From Ursus arctos (Eukaryota > Chordata > Mammalia > Carnivora > Ursidae): DNA of 64,000 nt. The notes below the pieces were generated by a model. It searched no databases. It was not told where the DNA came from and saw nothing but the letters and a program-made list of their open reading frames with translations. Below, piece after piece: positions 61,701 through 64,000 of the stretch. The stretch lies in the NCBI RefSeq assembly GCF_023065955.2, contig NW_026622764.1, positions 77,431,333-77,495,332 of the forward strand. The letters run 5' to 3'. The translations under genes were made by a program, and so were the position numbers. How positions within the stretch are numbered: position 1 is the stretch's first letter; every line of letters starts with the position of its first letter.

Positions 61701-62777
61701 ATAAAGCAGGAAAAAACATCCGGTGGGAAAAAGACAGTCTCTTCAATAAATGGTGCTGGGAAAATTGGACAGCTACATGCAAAAGAATGAAACTTGACCA
61801 CTCTCTCACACCATACACAAAAATAAACTCCAAATGGATGAAAGACCTCGATGTGAGACAGGAATCCATCAAAATTCTAGAGGAGAACATAGGCAGCAAC
61901 CTCTACGACATCGGCCAAAACAACCTTTTTCATGATACATCCCCAAAGGCAAGAGAAACAAAAGATAAAATGAATTTATGGGACTTCATCAAGATTAAAA
62001 GTTTCTGCACAGCCAAGGAAACAGTCAGAAAAACTAAGAGGCAGCCCACGGAATGGGAGAAGATATTTGCAAATGACGCTGCAGATAAAAGACTGGTATC
62101 CAAGATCTACAAAGAACTTCTCAAACTCAATACACGAGAAACAAATAAACAAATCATAAAATGGGCAGAAGATATGAACAGACACTTTTCCAATGAAGAC
62201 ATACAAATGGCTAACAGACACATGAAAAAATGTTGAAAATCATTAGCCATCAGGGAAATTCAAATCAAAACCACACTGAGATACCACCTTACGCCAGTTA
62301 GAATGGCAAAAATAGACAAGGCAAGAAACAACAATTGTTGGAGAGGATGTGGAGAATGGGGATTCCTCCTACATTGTTGGTGGGAATGCAAGTTGGTACA
62401 GCCACTCTGGAAAACAGTGTGAAGGTCCCTTAAAAAGTTAAAAATTGAGCTACCCTAATGACCCAGCCATTGCACTACTGGGTGTTTACCCCAAAGATAC
62501 AGACATAGTGAAGAGAAGGGCCATATGCACCCCAATGTTCATAGCAGCAATGTCCACAATAGCTAAATCGTGGAAGGAACTGAGATGCCCTTCAACAGAT
62601 GACTGGATTAAGAAGCTGTGGTCCATATATACAATGGAATATTACTCAGCTATCAGAAAGAACGAGTTCTCAACATTTGCTACAACATGGACGGCACTGG
62701 AGGAGATAATGCTAAGTGAAATAAGTCAAGCAGAGAAAGACAATTATCATATGATTTCTCTCATCTATGGAACGTAA
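58740..62777 (+). pseudogene. L1-C ORF2, split by a SINE and several stops and frameshifts
   Basis: The endonuclease start is intact ('MASLKSYLSIFSLNVNGLN', then 'CCLQETHF' with the catalytic Glu) until the SINE at 59100-59294. It resumes with 'GDLNTPLSEID' and 'SDHNALKVE'. One-base losses near 59926, 60190 and 60500 shift the frame. TGA stops at 60665-60667 and 60920-60922 replace codons that are sense in L1-B. The RT palm FADD box is at 61046-61057, in an open stretch of 399 codons (61037-62236) closed by TGA. A last open piece spans 62445-62777. The element cannot make active ORF2p. Confidence 0.9.
59100..59294 (+). mobile_element. Can-SINE inserted in L1-C ORF2 (endonuclease domain)
   Basis: Young bear-type SINE ('GCCTGGGTGGCACGGCGGTT'). 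Perfect 16-bp duplication 'ATGCCCCCAACAGGGG' at 59084-59099 and 59295-59310. It splits the ORF2 endonuclease domain. The empty site is visible in L1-B. Confidence 0.96.
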
Positions 62778-63069
62778 GAACTAGGACGATCAGTAGGGGA
62801 AGAAAGGGATAAAGAAAGGGGGGGTAATCAGAAGGGGGAATGAAACATGAGAGACTATGGACTATGAGAAACAAACTGAGGGCTACAGAGGGGAGGGCGG
62901 TGGGGGAATGGGATAGGCCGGTGATGGGTAGTAAGGAGGGCACATATTGCATGGTGCACTGGGTGTTATACACAACTAATGAATCATCGAGCCTTACATC
63001 GAAAACTGGGGATGTACTGTATGGTGACTAACATAATATAATAAAAAATCATTATAAAAAAAAAAAAAA

Positions 63070-63286
63070 GGAAGGGGGAATGAAGCATGAGAGACTATGG
63101 ACGCTGGGAAAAAAACTGAGAGCTTCAGAGGGGAGGGGGATGGGGGAATGGGATAGGCTGGTGATGGGTAGTAAGGAGGGCATGTATTGCATGGTGCACT
63201 GGGTGTTAAACGCAACTAATGAATCACTGAACTTTACATCAGAAACCAGGGATGTACTGTATGGTGACTAACATAATATAATTAAA
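63070..63286 (+). repeat. Second L1 3' UTR copy at the end of L1-C
   Basis: Repeats the segment at about 62832-63056 (G-rich 3' UTR, 'TAGTAAGGAGGGCA', 'GATGTACTGTATGGTGACTA'), with scattered differences and its own tail. It lies inside the L1-C target-site duplication. Confidence 0.85.
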
Positions 63287-63302
63287 AAAATCAAGAATGT
63301 TC

Positions 63303-64000
63303 TTGAATCAGTTTTCTCCTTTACACAGTGAATTCCTAGGGAACACCTAACTTGATCATAAGAGGTAATGTTTTTATATACAGCTAGATTCAATTTGCTA
63401 ATGTTTTGCTTGGGATATTTACATAAGCGTGGCCTGTCGTTTTCCTTTCTAACAAAGTTTTTGTCTCATTATGGTTCTGAAATTACAATAAGCCCATAGT
63501 ATGAGTTAGCGTTCTTTATTTTTAGGAAGACCTTTTTATAAGTTTGGTAAGCTCTTGAGTATGAAACTATCTGCACCTGGTGTTAAATTTTTAAGGTTAT
63601 TTTAAATTACTATTTCACATTCTTTAATAGTTATAAAACTATTTAATTTTTATATTTCTTCTTGGATTAGTTTTGCTGAACTATATTTTTCTAGGAATTT
63701 TCCCATTTCATTCTGTTTTCACATTTATTGGTAAAAAAACTGCTCAGAGAATAGTCTTTTTAATCTGGATACAATCTATGACCATGTCTTTTTCATTGGA
63801 AATATTGTTTGGGTAAGCACCCTTTTTTCTCCATAATCAATGTTGCTAGAAGCTTGTCTATTAGTCTTATCAGTGAACCAACCTCTGGCTTTATTTATGC
63901 TCTTTACCACTGGAGGAGGTCACGAGAGGATGTGACTTTGGGTTGACCTACAGCTGGATCTGAGTAATCGGAGGGGTCTCCTTATAATGTACATTCTACC
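63303..64000 (-). mobile_element. Old LINE-1 in antisense, right part, running off the window
   Basis: Continuation of the same antisense ORF2 ('CAATTTGCTAATGTTTTGCT', 'GGCCTGTCGTTTTCC', 'CAACCTCTGGCTTTATTTAT'). The order of motifs follows directly from 56616, so L1-C interrupted one older element. Confidence 0.7.

Larger units (their letters stand above)
56617..63286 (+). mobile_element. Full-length LINE-1 (L1-C) with duplicated 3' end
   Basis: Starts with the same AAGATGGCGGAGGAGTAGGG leader as L1-B (56632 on), followed by a CpG-rich 5' UTR, ORF1, ORF2 and 3' UTR. A first A-rich tail ends near 63069. A second copy of the last 210 bases or so of the 3' UTR follows at 63070-63286. The flanking duplication 'AAAATCAACAATGTTC' (56601-56616) against 'AAAATCAAGAATGTTC' (63287-63302) encloses both tails, so they arrived as one unit. 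Two SINEs are inside it, and the whole lies in an older antisense L1. ORFs are broken. The host intron should be MPHOSPH8 intron sequence upstream of exon 51701-51826. Confidence 0.93.

Overview
The window is mammalian nuclear DNA and almost certainly comes from a caniform carnivore. The main evidence is more than two dozen copies of a tRNA-derived carnivore SINE (Can-SINE/SINEC), each with a 'GG(C/T)GCCTGGGTGGC' head, a CT-rich middle and an 'AATAAATAAAATCTTTAAA' tail, together with carnivore-type LINE-1 (L1) elements. The youngest SINEs have the head 'GGGTGGCACAGCGGTTAAG', which I associate with bears (Ursidae). That species call is inference. About 2% of the window codes for protein.

One gene is recognised with confidence: the 3' two-fifths of MPHOSPH8 (M-phase phosphoprotein 8, MPP8) on the minus strand. 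Nine coding exons lie between 51826 and 29157, all with GT-AG borders and matching codon phase. They encode about the last 335 residues: the ankyrin repeats and the conserved C-terminal domain. The stop codon is at 29157-29159. The 3' UTR runs down to about 28150, with an AATAAA signal (minus strand) at 28168-28173. The N-terminal chromodomain exons were not found and should lie beyond the right edge.

Positions 1 to about 28150 lie downstream of MPHOSPH8. They hold SINEs, two MER2 (Tigger-type) DNA transposons in the same orientation, old L1, L2 and hAT fragments, simple repeats and AT-rich unique sequence. In human the convergent neighbour is PSPC1. None of its coding exons was recognised here, so this stretch is probably the gap between the two genes or a long alternative PSPC1 3' end.

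The introns of MPHOSPH8 (about 30-64 kb) are full of L1. There is a 5'-truncated L1 (31.07-32.92 kb), a full-length L1 with a perfect 15-bp target-site duplication (33.165-39.438 kb, 'L1-B'), and a second full-length L1 (56.617-63.286 kb, 'L1-C') that carries a doubled 3' end and two SINEs and sits inside an older antisense L1. L1-B and L1-C are on the plus strand, antisense to MPHOSPH8, and both have ORFs broken by stops and frameshifts. MPP8 is a subunit of the HUSH silencing complex, which is known to act on full-length intronic L1s. The gene for an L1 silencer therefore carries its own candidate targets, and this is the most interesting feature of the window. Smaller items are a 43-bp 5S rRNA fragment with flanking duplications, several nested insertions, and an alternative in-frame C-terminus for MPP8 through intron retention.
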